A DNA stretch of 64,000 nucleotides from Candidatus Comchoanobacter bicostacola (GTDB lineage: Bacteria; Pseudomonadota; Gammaproteobacteria; Comchoanobacterales; Comchoanobacteraceae): the NCBI RefSeq assembly GCF_024172705.1, contig NZ_CP092900.1, positions 676,119-740,118 of the forward strand, read 5' to 3'. Of this stretch, positions 34,504 to 44,719 are shown piece after piece (positions within the stretch are counted from its first letter, which is position 1; the number at the start of each line of letters is the position of its first letter). The notes under the pieces are model-generated. The model saw only the letters and a program-made list of their open reading frames with translations. It searched no databases and was not told the origin of the DNA. The position numbers and the translations under genes were made by a program.

Positions 34504-37196
34504 ACCAAAATTTTACACCATCAGAACTTGAACCAAAAATTAGTGCATACTGGGAAAGCATTAACCAGGGCGCACCAAAAAATAATGGACCTGCTTATTG
34601 TATTATGGTTCCGCCACCTAATGTTACCGGAAGCTTACACCTTGGGCATGCACTCCAACTCACTTTGATGGATACATTAGTACGCTTTCAACGCTACCAA
34701 GGTAAAAACGTATTGCTGCAAGTAGGTACTGACCATGCTGGAATTGCAACACAAATGGTGGTAGAAAGACAGCTTGCTGAACAAAACATAACTAAAGATC
34801 AGCTTTCTCGTGAAGAGTTCATCGACAAAATATGGGAATGGAAAGCACAATCTGGCGGAAGAATTACGCAACAAATGCGCCAAATGGGTGTATCGGTTGA
34901 TTGGGATAATGAACGATTCACCCTAGATCAAGGATTCTCACGTGCTGTGCAGGATAGTTTTATAAAGCTGTATCAAGAAGGCCTCATCTACCGCGGAAAA
35001 AGACTGGTTAACTGGGATACCCAATTACTGACAGCCGTTTCAGACTTAGAAGTAATCAATGAAAATCGGAGTGGTCAACTGTGGTATATTGATTACCCTA
35101 TTGATGAATCCACCACCATAACCGTTGCCACAACTCGTCCTGAAACCATGCTTGGTGATCAAGCAATTTGTGTCCACCCAGATGATGAACGCTATCAAGC
35201 ACTCATCGGAAAAACTGCAAGCATCCCACTTACAGAGCGCCGGATACCCATCATTGCTGATACCCATGTAGATCCTGAGTTTGGTACAGGCTGTGTTAAA
35301 GTGACACCCGCCCATGATTTCAATGACTATGAAATCGGTATGCGTCATCAACTTGAATTAGTAAACATCCTAAATCCAGATGGCACTCTAAATGAATACT
35401 GCCCTAAAGCTTATCAAGGTCTAGACCGAATAGCAGCGCGCAAGCAAATCATTCAAGATCTAAAGGAACAAGCGCTTCTAAATAAAATTGAACCCCATAC
35501 CTTAACCGTCCCGATTGGGGACCGTTCTATGACCATTCTTGAGCCTATGCTCACCGACCAATGGTTTATGAACATGAAGGTTATGGCTGAAAAAGCACTT
35601 CAGGCTCAAACACAAGGTGAGCTTGGATTTATACCCAGTAACTGGGATAAAACCTATGCACAGTGGTTAACCGATATACAAGATTGGTGTATTTCTCGGC
35701 AGATCGTGTGGGGACATAGAATCCCTGCTTATTACGATTCAGATGGTAATGTATTTGTGGGCAACTCAGAAACAGAGATCCGCAAAACACATCAGGTCAA
35801 GGGTGAACTCACTCAAGATCAAGATGTACTTGATACGTGGTTCTCTTCTGCACTTTGGCCTTTTGCAACGCTTGGTTGGCCTGAAAAAACAAGCCGTTTA
35901 TCTGAATTCTACCCGAATCAATTACTCATTACTGGTTTTGATATCATCTTTTTCTGGGTTGCACGCATGGTTATGCTTGGTATGCACTTAACGGATCAGG
36001 TCCCCTTCCCGCAAGTTTATATCACAGGATTGATTCGTGATGAGAAAGGACAAAAAATGTCTAAGAGTAAAGGAAATGTACTCGACCCACTGGATTTAAT
36101 TAATGGCATCACTTTAGACGCACTTGTTGAAAAGCGTACAACAGGCCTCATGCAACCAGCTATGAGAGAAAAAGTAAAACAAGCAACGCTTAAAGCCTTT
36201 CCAAATGGTATAGAAGCGCATGGAACTGATGCTTTGCGTTTTACCATGCTCAGCTTATGTACTCATGGTAGAGACATTAAATTCGATATACAGAAATTAA
36301 AATCCAGCCAACATTTTTGCAATAAAATTTGGAATGCAGCCCGCTTATTGAGCAGCTACCAAGATACTACTTTAACTAAAGACCATCCATCTGACGCACT
36401 TGTAATTGATGCATTAAACCACAAAATCAATCAGCTGATCCAAGACCTTGACCAGCATCTTAATAGCTATCGATTTGATCTATATGCAACCGCATTATTT
36501 GATTTCTTTTGGCATCAATACTGTGATTGGTTTATAGAATGTTTAAAAGCTTCTCAAAGCCAAAAGCTGCTAGATGCCATGAATCAAGCGTTTGATGCGA
36601 TACTCATCCTATATCATCCTAGCCTACCTTTTATCACAGAATCTATCTGGCAAAATAGGCATGGCAATGATCAATCAATTACTGAGCAAGATTATCCAAC
36701 CATCAGCACTTGGATCACTAATGATACAACACATCAAGCATTTACTGCATTACAAGCACTGATTAGAGGTGTACGATCAATCAGGTCAGAGCTAAATATT
36801 GCACCAAAGTGTACGATTGATCTATTTAGTGTCAAAGATGAGCAAAAAACACTATCGACACACAGAGATTTAATCCAAAAATTAGCAAAAATAGGCAATA
36901 TCATGCATGAACAAGCACCAGAGGCAGCTTGTGCTTATGTCGATGATCACTACCATATTGTTGTGCCTTTAGAAGGACTGGTAGACGCCCCTCAAGAAGC
37001 AGCTAGACTACGTAAAAAGATTGCCAAAAAAGAAAAAGAGATAGAAAAGATGCAAGCAAAAAGGTCAAGACCTGATTATGCTACTAAAGCACCTTTAACA
37101 TTACAAAAACAAGATGAAATAGCCTTTAGTCAGCTACAATCTGAGCATAAAACACTCATGCAATACCTGCATGCATTAGAAAAAATTTGCAACTAA
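34497..37196 (+). CDS. valS: valyl-tRNA synthetase
   Basis: Class I aminoacyl-tRNA synthetase charging tRNA-Val. The protein (899 residues from the ATG at 34497) has the HIGH motif in PPPNVTGSLHLGHALQ (about residue 47), the editing domain with TTRPETMLGD and GTGCVKVTPAHD, WCISRQIVWGHRIPAY, the KMSKS motif in GQKMSKSKGNVLDPLDLI (about 519), the anticodon-binding domain and a C-terminal coiled coil (AARLRKKIAKKEKEIEKMQ). I prefer this start over a TTG 54 bases upstream because MLNQNFTPSELEP fits the family N-terminus. The start seems to depend on the short upstream reading frame. Confidence 0.97.
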   Translation: MLNQNFTPSELEPKISAYWESINQGAPKNNGPAYCIMVPPPNVTGSLHLGHALQLTLMDTLVRFQRYQGKNVLLQVGTDHAGIATQMVVERQLAEQNITKDQLSREEFIDKIWEWKAQSGGRITQQMRQMGVSVDWDNERFTLDQGFSRAVQDSFIKLYQEGLIYRGKRLVNWDTQLLTAVSDLEVINENRSGQLWYIDYPIDESTTITVATTRPETMLGDQAICVHPDDERYQALIGKTASIPLTERRIPIIADTHVDPEFGTGCVKVTPAHDFNDYEIGMRHQLELVNILNPDGTLNEYCPKAYQGLDRIAARKQIIQDLKEQALLNKIEPHTLTVPIGDRSMTILEPMLTDQWFMNMKVMAEKALQAQTQGELGFIPSNWDKTYAQWLTDIQDWCISRQIVWGHRIPAYYDSDGNVFVGNSETEIRKTHQVKGELTQDQDVLDTWFSSALWPFATLGWPEKTSRLSEFYPNQLLITGFDIIFFWVARMVMLGMHLTDQVPFPQVYITGLIRDEKGQKMSKSKGNVLDPLDLINGITLDALVEKRTTGLMQPAMREKVKQATLKAFPNGIEAHGTDALRFTMLSLCTHGRDIKFDIQKLKSSQHFCNKIWNAARLLSSYQDTTLTKDHPSDALVIDALNHKINQLIQDLDQHLNSYRFDLYATALFDFFWHQYCDWFIECLKASQSQKLLDAMNQAFDAILILYHPSLPFITESIWQNRHGNDQSITEQDYPTISTWITNDTTHQAFTALQALIRGVRSIRSELNIAPKCTIDLFSVKDEQKTLSTHRDLIQKLAKIGNIMHEQAPEAACAYVDDHYHIVVPLEGLVDAPQEAARLRKKIAKKEKEIEKMQAKRSRPDYATKAPLTLQKQDEIAFSQLQSEHKTLMQYLHALEKICN

Positions 37197-37199
37197 ATT

Positions 37200-37727
37200 A
37201 TGTTATCTATTTTCGATCACACCCGTGAGCTTGCAAAAAATGGTTCTTATCATGAACTCCTTAGTCATCTCCCTAGTTGCTCAGAAGTCTTTATTAGCAA
37301 GTTATTAATAGAACTAGAGCAAACTCATCCTAGCGGACTCAATCAACGTATGGTGCTTCGCCTCCTAGGAACGCAAAACCCTAATCTAGACCTGATATTG
37401 AATGTAACGTGCCGGGAAGATATTTTGAGCTGTATCCAAAGTAATAATGATACTGGTCTGTCAATTATACTCTGTTCTCTGATTCAAAGTTCAATAGATA
37501 TCAACTTTTCAGACTGCATAGAATATGCAGATACAGTTAATGCTGCTTCTTGTTCACAGCTATTGAGATACTACTGTAAGCCTTTACAGGAATTAGACAA
37601 CAGGTTATGGCATAAAGAGCAAGTCCAACCAATCACTGCAGACAGTGCATCTGATATATTCAGTTCTTTTGGAGAGCCTGAAGAAGCTCCAATAGATTTC
37701 ATCATCCAGACTCCTAGAAGCCCCTAA
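37200..37727 (+). CDS. unknown 175-residue protein downstream of valS
   Basis: Starts 3 bases after valS stops, so it is probably cotranscribed. The N-terminal 120 residues look helical (HTRELAKNGSYHELLSHL; NQRMVLRLLG); the tail is acidic and Pro-rich (SFGEPEEAPIDF). No membrane segment and no recognised family. It is convergent with the protease-like gene at 37813; the 85 bases between hold no clear terminator. Confidence 0.5.
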   Translation: MLSIFDHTRELAKNGSYHELLSHLPSCSEVFISKLLIELEQTHPSGLNQRMVLRLLGTQNPNLDLILNVTCREDILSCIQSNNDTGLSIILCSLIQSSIDINFSDCIEYADTVNAASCSQLLRYYCKPLQELDNRLWHKEQVQPITADSASDIFSSFGEPEEAPIDFIIQTPRSP

Positions 37728-37812
37728 TCATTACGATACGACCATTATCCAGAGGTTTATTCTAAAAAACAATATACTCAACCCCTTCTTATATAGCTAG
37801 CTCATCTAAAAG

Positions 37813-39480
37813 CTATGGCTTAGGCTTAGACGGATTTGAGATTCTCTCTTCATTCCTCGATTTCACAGAAGGCTCACTAACAATTTCACTCCTCGAACTT
37901 AAGCTTTCAGAGCATGAAGATTGTATACCTGATTTAGTTGTATCCAAGACTAATGGCTGAGTTTTACTTGCAAACATTTCTTTTATTTTAGTCAACAATG
38001 CTCTAAAAAGCCTCAAAATCTTTACAAAAATTCTGGTCAGTGTGGGCAGCTTATTAACTGATTCGTTTGATAAATAATATGATGCACGCGGATAGGATTT
38101 AATTAATTTATTCAACTCATTTTCTTCAAATTCGAAATGAGCAAGGAATTGAGGTGCTTCATCTTTTTCTAAGCGACCTAGAATACTCAACATAGTATCA
38201 AACTTAGGCTTTATAAAAGCTAAATTGCCCCTTGGCTCAGATAGTAATACTTGTTTCCAATCGAAAGGCTTATACTTTTCCAAAAGGTATTCATCTCCTA
38301 GTTTTCTTACCTCTTCTTTTATTTTCTCTATAGTATCCTTATCTATTAATAGTAGATAACCAGGACCATACTTTCTTATTCCAGCTTTAGCCTTCGAAGA
38401 ATCTTTACAGATTAAATTTGGTTTATATGCTTTAAGCGTATCTGCGCCTTCTGCATCTAAGGCTAGATTCTTCTCAATTAACACCTCATCGCTTATCGTT
38501 GGATCAATAAAGCAGCAGCTAATAGGTGATAATTTATTCAATGATTGAAACGCTCCTTCGCCTAATAATAGATCATCTCTTGTAATATTGTCCATTAGCT
38601 TTGCATATTCGTCTTTGGATAAACCTTTTAAATATTTATATGCTATGTTCGGGCTACTTACACCTCCTACACGCAATGATAGTGGGAGTGTCATATACAT
38701 ATCTTGACTACGACCTCGTGCACTATGATGATATTTGTGTCTTTCACTCTTTTCTGTATTCGGATCAAGACTAAATCCATACTGACTGCCTTGAGAGTCC
38801 TGGAACATATACACCATCATTAGCGTCTTAATGATAGGAGGCACTACTTTGCCTCTAGACTTTTTAATTGCAGTAATCAGCTTTTTCATATACCTATCTG
38901 CTGAAGCTATAGATCCTGTAGATAAAACAACTTCTTTGAGCGCGGTAGACAAACCATAACAAAGGCCTTTTGCATCAAACTTTTTCACATGATAATGCTC
39001 TCTGATATAAGTATTTACCTCTTCAATGAGCTGATTTTGTATCATACGTGAACTATCTAAGTTACGAGGCGGCTCACCCCCTTTAGGGACATAATCTGTT
39101 ATGCATAAATCAAGACATGCTTTTCCAGTCAATTTAGTACTAGAATCGGTTGTAGATAAATCCTTTACTCTATATACATCACAATATGAAAAGATCGTCT
39201 CAACATCACTCATCCTAAGTGATTTCCCACACCGACTAATACCAAGATTAGGATCATAAAAATAGAAAACACCTTGCTCCTTACAAATCAACATTTGGTG
39301 ATTTGTAGCTCCCACATCTATAGTAAAGGAATCTTTATCTATACTGTTAATATAGTCTAAAGTTTCAGACTTGCTCATGACACGACGAGCACGTAAGATT
39401 GATGCTTTTACTTCAGCACTATATCTTTCTGAATATGGCACTTTCAACTTTATTGGCACCTTCATCTTTGCAGAACGCAT
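37813..39480 (-). CDS. protease-like protein, permuted YopT/C58-type motifs (paralogue 1)
   Basis: A 555-residue protein of unknown function. Residues about 36-80 match the two proteins encoded at 41.5 and 45.1 kb: SKSETLDYINSI, then NHQML (His at about 61), then FYFYDPNLG (Asp at about 76). About 98 residues later comes KGLCYGLSTAL (Cys at about 174). NHxM, FYDPN and GxCxGLS are the kinds of motif that hold His, Asp and Cys in YopT-type (C58) proteases, but there Cys comes first. Residues about 488-506 form an aromatic-basic amphipathic stretch (RIFVKILRLFRALLTKIKEMF, shown in part), followed by a Ser/Lys-rich tail. It lies 11 bases after the K/E-rich gene in an operon with its own promoter. 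Confidence 0.6.
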   Translation of the reverse strand: MRSAKMKVPIKLKVPYSERYSAEVKASILRARRVMSKSETLDYINSIDKDSFTIDVGATNHQMLICKEQGVFYFYDPNLGISRCGKSLRMSDVETIFSYCDVYRVKDLSTTDSSTKLTGKACLDLCITDYVPKGGEPPRNLDSSRMIQNQLIEEVNTYIREHYHVKKFDAKGLCYGLSTALKEVVLSTGSIASADRYMKKLITAIKKSRGKVVPPIIKTLMMVYMFQDSQGSQYGFSLDPNTEKSERHKYHHSARGRSQDMYMTLPLSLRVGGVSSPNIAYKYLKGLSKDEYAKLMDNITRDDLLLGEGAFQSLNKLSPISCCFIDPTISDEVLIEKNLALDAEGADTLKAYKPNLICKDSSKAKAGIRKYGPGYLLLIDKDTIEKIKEEVRKLGDEYLLEKYKPFDWKQVLLSEPRGNLAFIKPKFDTMLSILGRLEKDEAPQFLAHFEFEENELNKLIKSYPRASYYLSNESVNKLPTLTRIFVKILRLFRALLTKIKEMFASKTQPLVLDTTKSGIQSSCSESLSSRSEIVSEPSVKSRNEERISNPSKPKP

Positions 39481-39491
39481 TTACAGCACTA

Positions 39492-39917
39492 TTAAGGCTT
39501 GTTAGCTTCAGAAGATTTCTCATCTTTTGGAGATTCTGCTTCAGGTTCTTCTTCCTTGACATCTGTAGCCTCCTCTTCCTTTGTGTCTTCAGCCTTCTTT
39601 TCATCTTTTGAGTCGTCAGCTTCGTCCTGCTTTTCATCTTTTGAATCTTCAGCTTCAGCTGCGCTTTCTTTTTCTTCTGTTGCTACTGCTTCCTTTTTAT
39701 CTTCAACAGATTTTTCATCTTTTGAATCAGCAGCTACTTTTTCACCCTTCTTCTCTTCAGATGATGCTTTATCCGCGCTCTTACTGTTATAGTTATCAAT
39801 CTCTGATTTTGCACGATTAATAGCAATCTTAGCTAGTGACGATAAACCACTACCCAATTCTTTTAGTGAACCAACTACCTTGTTCACTGCTTCATTTGTT
39901 TCATTTTCATTAGCCAT
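39492..39917 (-). CDS. low-complexity Lys/Glu-rich repeat protein
   Basis: A 141-residue protein. Residues 1-45 form a plausible helical head (VVGSLKELGSGLSSLAKIAI); the remainder is Lys, Glu, Asp, Ser and Ala with an irregular repeat, DSKDEK, seen three times, plus SPKDEK. It is almost certainly disordered. The ATG has AGGAG 8 bases upstream. First gene of a two-gene operon with the protease-like gene. It could be a chaperone, an anchor or a nucleic-acid mimic for its partner, but nothing in the sequence shows this. Antisense frames here are composition artefacts. Confidence 0.65.
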   Translation of the reverse strand: MANENETNEAVNKVVGSLKELGSGLSSLAKIAINRAKSEIDNYNSKSADKASSEEKKGEKVAADSKDEKSVEDKKEAVATEEKESAAEAEDSKDEKQDEADDSKDEKKAEDTKEEEATDVKEEEPEAESPKDEKSSEANKP

Positions 39918-39942
39918 GACATACTCCTAGTAAATTATTATT

Positions 39943-39970
39943 TTTATAAACAATAAAAGTAGTTTGTCAG
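39943..39970 (-). promoter_or_regulatory. putative sigma-70 promoter of the 39917-37813 operon
   Basis: On the minus strand CTGACA, a 16-base spacer and TATAAA lie 26 bases before the ATG at 39917. The hexamers and spacer are identical to those before the gene at 541. Confidence 0.45.
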
Positions 39971-39976
39971 AAATAA

Positions 39977-41344
39977 TTACAAATAAATGAAATAAAGCAA
40001 TAATATACTTAGTAGACTGAGGCAAAAACCTACTTGACTCGTCTTTGCAATACTGATTTTCTCTGTTGCAATAATCATTGCATTAGGAGGTGTTGCTGTA
40101 GGCAACATAAATGCTGAGTTTGCACTCAAAGTAATAATAAATATACAAGAAATAACACTCATACCTGTCATGCTTTGTATGAGATCAATTAACGTAATGC
40201 TAAGTGCCGTTACCGCTGTATTGCTGCATAACTCAGTAACCATACTAACCATAGAAGAAACTAATAACAACCATGTAGTATTTGACATATGGGCCAATGT
40301 TTTCAGATGATCTGCTATCAGCTCTACCGCACCCGATTGACTCACTGCTTCTGCAAAAAATAGACTCGCAATCACCATAATAATGCTTGAATAGCTAATC
40401 TTTGTAATATCTTCTAATGCCCACAACTGTTTTTTATCAGGACAAAACTGAAACATACAAAAGACGAGTGTTGCCAAGCCTATAGCCTCCTCAGAATAAA
40501 TTCTAGAAAGACCTGAAGGAAGTCCTCCATTAGTAACCCATACTAACATACCTTCCCAGCCTCCAAAAGGGAGCGTCTTGGTAGCCCACAGTAACACACA
40601 TGTACTCAATGCACGGATAATAGTCATCTGGTGTTGTGTAATGTTAGCCTTAGCTTGTTTAAAATTAATCGTTTCACTTTTGGAAAACCATAGATATGCC
40701 GCAAAAAAAGCCATAAACGTTAACACAAATGGCGCCACCCCTAAAAACCACTGCGCAAACCCTATTTTCAAATCAAAGAAACGTGCAGCATAATCAATGG
40801 CGACTAAGTTTGCAGGTGTGCCTATAGGTGTGAGCATCCCCCCCATAGTTGCACCATATGCAATAGCTAATAACATATTTTCAGCAGAACACTCAATCTT
40901 ACTAGAAATTGCTAATACCACAGGAATCAACATAACAACAGCTGACGTATTAGAGATCCACATGCTTAAAAAAGCAGAAATTAACATCAAGGTTACTGAC
41001 AAACTTGAAAGGTTCTTGGGTGATATATAAGCAAGCGCATTTGTAGCAATGATCTCATGGACCTGATGCTTGACCATCAATCGAGAAAACGCTGCCCCCA
41101 CTACTAATAGCGCAACAACGTGGCCACTTAGTATATTTTGGACCTCAACAAAAGGAATATAACCAAAAATCATGATTAATAAACAGGCTGTTATGCTAAA
41201 ATAATTGCTATACTTAGGAAATTTTAGCCACCCCATTAAACAGCCTGCAATCATCGCCCATAAATGGGGATAAGGCAAGCTAAAATATTGAGCAAAACAC
41301 TCAATAATAAAAAGAATTGATAATGACTTAAATAAATAAAGCAT
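39977..41344 (-). CDS. SLC13/DASS-family sodium:anion (dicarboxylate-like) symporter
   Basis: A membrane protein of about 455 residues with around 11 hydrophobic segments. It has the two SNT motifs of the DASS family, each in one half: SMWISNTSAVVMLIP and ELCSNTAVTALS, each followed by a Pro-rich loop (GTPANLVAIDYA; LPTATPPNAMI). Such proteins import dicarboxylates or related anions with Na+. I chose the ATG at 41344 because the extended -10 at 41371-41379 would place transcription start near 41364, downstream of the GTG at 41368. Its 5' end was copied in the neighbouring duplication (see 44955-44990). Confidence 0.85.
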   Translation of the reverse strand: MLYLFKSLSILFIIECFAQYFSLPYPHLWAMIAGCLMGWLKFPKYSNYFSITACLLIMIFGYIPFVEVQNILSGHVVALLVVGAAFSRLMVKHQVHEIIATNALAYISPKNLSSLSVTLMLISAFLSMWISNTSAVVMLIPVVLAISSKIECSAENMLLAIAYGATMGGMLTPIGTPANLVAIDYAARFFDLKIGFAQWFLGVAPFVLTFMAFFAAYLWFSKSETINFKQAKANITQHQMTIIRALSTCVLLWATKTLPFGGWEGMLVWVTNGGLPSGLSRIYSEEAIGLATLVFCMFQFCPDKKQLWALEDITKISYSSIIMVIASLFFAEAVSQSGAVELIADHLKTLAHMSNTTWLLLVSSMVSMVTELCSNTAVTALSITLIDLIQSMTGMSVISCIFIITLSANSAFMLPTATPPNAMIIATEKISIAKTSQVGFCLSLLSILLLYFIYL

Positions 41345-41370
41345 ACAGTAAATATTACGTAACTGCACTG

Positions 41371-41379
41371 ATTATATCA
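41371..41379 (-). promoter_or_regulatory. extended -10 promoter of the SLC13-type gene
   Basis: The minus strand reads TGATATAAT, a perfect extended -10 element, 27 bases before the ATG at 41344. The -35 is poor, as usual for this class. Confidence 0.4.
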
Positions 41380-41411
41380 TACCTTAGCACTACAACGCAA
41401 ACAGCAACATC

Positions 41412-41440
41412 TTGACTTTCCATTGAAAAAAACTTATCAT
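41412..41440 (+). promoter_or_regulatory. promoter of the broken paralogue (copy A)
   Basis: TTGACT, a 17-base spacer and TATCAT. It is the homologue of the promoter at 45024-45052, differing in the -10 hexamer by one base. Confidence 0.5.
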
Positions 41441-41466
41441 AAAACACAACAAAAACTATAATTAAC

Positions 41467-44400
41467 ATGCCAATATAAGAAAGAATTGTTCTCAAGAAAT
41501 TATCGACTAGGTGTCCGCGCTATGAGCGATAGTGAACTAATAGGTTTTATTAATACATTAGAACCTGGTGAGGTGATGACCCTTCACACAATAAACCACG
41601 CTATGCTGATTTACGCAACGCATTTTGAAGGTGAAAAAATTTTTAACTTCTATGATCCTAACTGCTCTTTAATCATCCATCAGTTGGATCCATCATCCAT
41701 CCAAAAACAGATTTGTAGATATAATACTGACTATCAATTTCTATCTGCTCAAATGAACAATCAGAATATTTATCATGCTGAAATTATTGAGTACGATAGA
41801 GCCCCTGAGTCTACCTCCTTAAAAGCTTATCCTTTAGTAGAACAGAGCTCTATTATACCAATTCTAACTGCTGCACATAACTGTTCTACAGTTCATAAAA
41901 TAAAAACTGGCGGCTAATGCTACGCTTTATGTATTTTGCTACGTAACCTAATACTAAATAGTGCATCTACCGATGAAGCTCTAACTTGTTTTCAGAATAA
42001 TTTGGAACAAATTGAAGAGACTGCAGATAAATTAATGCCTAAGATGACCAAGTCTAATAGTGGCCAACATATTGTTGAAGATGACATAGAGCCTGAGGTA
42101 TTAAAATTAATCAAGGAGCTAAATCAGCTCATGATCACAAGCTATAATACATTCATGCATTTACCAGAATTTACTTCCCTTTCATATAGCCCATTATCAT
42201 ATGATTCTTATGAAAGAATTATAAACATAACACCTTCCATATCAAAAGCAATGCCATACTGGCATAGTAAACCTAACTAATTCTAAGGTGCTACAGGAAC
42301 TTAGCCAGCACTTAACACAGAATAATAAAACTATTTACCAATTATTAGGGGCGTTAAACTTATTATTACCCAAAGAACAGCATACAGCATTTACAACAGC
42401 CGACACCCATTCAAGTAATTGTTTTACTTCCAACGAATACATGCCTATGAAAATTAAAAGGGTTCCAGGTTATCTGGGTATGTGGTTAAAAACATTAAAA
42501 GATGTAGCTCAAACTAAATACAGTAAATCTGTTATCCTTGCTCAAATCTTAAGGGCAATTAAAGCGAAACAAGCTATTACAGGCAATGAACTAAATGTGC
42601 TCGCTCGAAGAGATATGTTAACAGGTACGTTTATCTCTCAATTACTTAGTGATGATGCAACCTATATGTATTTACTAAATAACTATGAATTAGTTGATGC
42701 AACTTTACAAAAACCGATTCTGGCACACCCTAAACTCCCAAAATTGTTTAGTGACGCCGTAACACCAGATAACTTTAATAAAATGGTAACTGTAATCACA
42801 CACAAAAATCACTTCCGCGATTTTGTTAATCCTGTTAAGATAGCTCGTTTGTGTAAAATTGCTTTACAGGCAATCCATCAGAACTTACTGACTCAGAAGC
42901 TTACTTACTTAATCCGCCAATGTACTCTAGAGCAACAAACCATATTTATTCATACTCTTGGAAAGATCAACACCTTAATAAAAGGTGATTGTGTATTTAA
43001 TCTAGGACAACTAGTACAGGCATTTGATAGGCCAGTGCCTACTCCAATCCTGAAAATTATGGCCACCCATAAAATCTGGGATGAAGAAATGGTGTACTCA
43101 CCTAACCATTTCTTCAGATTAGACCTTAGCAAGCAACGTGAATTATTCCTAAACCCTAGATTAGCTCCTACCTTATTGAATCAGCGCGCATACGCATCGC
43201 AACTCTTCGTGGTGATGCGTAGCTGCAACCCAACGGAATTGAATGAGTTGTTTGAAGAGGTAGATCATAGCGAATTAGTCAGCCTCCTGACTAACCTTTC
43301 TTTTCAAGATGAGCGCGTCCTTGATCTAAAGCATACATACAGCAATCAAGTCATTTACGATCCATACGCACCTATAACTGCTATTAAACGAATGACCGAC
43401 ACGCACAGTCAAAAAAAGCTTGCGCTTAATTTCTTAAAATTTGGAACTGAAACGAATAAAGTTGCAAAGTTAGCTGAACTAGCTCCATCACAGTATAAGA
43501 ACTTTGTTCTCCATTATCTTAAATCTAAAATGCAGGCTAGTGTAAGTCATCTTTCTGATGAAATGAGAGGATTTATTGAACATGAGATTTCTAAGAACAG
43601 TGACATAAGTCAAAAAACAATTAGGGCACTAATACGCTACCAAGCAGCAGATAGTTGTGAACTTTTAGGAACTGTTTCTAATCCTGAGCTCCTAGCTACG
43701 ATAGCCACAACCATAACTCCTGCTTATCAGTTAAATTTAGACTTATGTCCGAATATTCTTGCGTATCTAAGAGAACAGGTTGTATCTCATTGGGATAGAT
43801 ATACATACAACCCCAAAATTGACTTTTTCAAGTCAGCTAGTTATCAATCTAGCTTACTTCGTAGACTCAATGACTTTAGTATCAGAGAAAAAGTTTTGTC
43901 TGGTATTGAACATCCTGGCTTGCAGACCTATCACGCATATACTTCTGCAGATAAAATCCAACTTAATGATGAAATAGTGAATGCAGTACTCAATACCTAC
44001 CCAGACTCTATTAGCATAAGTGCAATTCAGCAATACTGCAGCTCATCAACCTGTTTAACGCTACAACAGACACTCTGTGCTGTAATTCGAGGCTCTGAGA
44101 GCCCATACAAAGCCTTAGAACAACACCCAGTGATTAAACTAAGCCTACAGCGTATTTTAGAATCAAGCAGCCCTGGGATGAGCTATGAAGATATCGTAGC
44201 AAAAAATCATACTGAACTATTTATTAAACTACTTAATATAAAAGAAGTTCAGGATAATTTAAGTGGTTGCTATCAATATGATCAACACGCGCATCTAAAA
44301 CATTTACGAGATGCATTATGTGATTGCATTAAACAAGCAGCTAAAGACAAAGCATTATACCGAACAGGATTAAACGCCTCATTGTTTGCTCAAGTTCTCT

Positions 44401-44711
44401 CCTTAGGACACAGTTATAAAGAGATTATGAAGTCCTATACACTATCCGTTCTTGCAAGAGTGCTGCTAGTTAGTACAGATAAGAAAGTTAAAACAACAAT
44501 TAAAACACACTGTTCTGGTTGGACTTACTTTATGAGTCGAGTGTATGCCTTCTTCCTGCGCTTATTCAGGCCTAAGTATTGCTCAAAATTATGCAAGCAG
44601 CAAATATCAGCTACAACGCTCAATAGCCGTTTAATAGCAACCATAGCAAAGCATGATGACATCAGCAGTAAATTGGTTAGTGGAAATGGTCCCCTACCAA
44701 TATCTCTATAA
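41467..44711 (+). pseudogene. broken copy A of the protease-like gene (paralogue 2)
   Basis: By alignment with the intact gene at 45081-48245 this was one reading frame of about 1,070 codons. The ATG at 41467 is out of frame because of small deletions near the start. His (INHAML) and Asp (FNFYDPN) are intact. At 41915-41917 TAA replaces a TAC codon directly before TGC, the Cys codon of the CYALC motif. A net 2-base loss near 42248-42258 shifts the frame, which then stays open from about 42267 to 44711. Three open pieces remain: 41486-41917, 41936-42280 and 42288-44711 (807 codons). The last piece could still be translated from a GTG. The final 1,089 bases are identical to copy B. Confidence 0.85.
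43588..44676 (+). repeat. 1,089-bp exact direct repeat, copy A
   Basis: Identical by eye to 47122-48210 (offset 3,534). The identity begins after a single A/C difference at 43587/47121 and ends at a T/C difference at 44677/48211. Sequence upstream in the same genes is clearly diverged, so this is a recent exchange or conversion tract inside an older duplication. Confidence 0.85.
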
Positions 44712-44719
44712 ACAATTAA

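Noticed and set aside
39499-39820. Ser/Phe- or Leu-rich open frames antisense to the K/E-rich gene
   Set aside because: Composition artefacts of the GAA/AAG-rich codons; no ribosome binding site and no plausible protein character.
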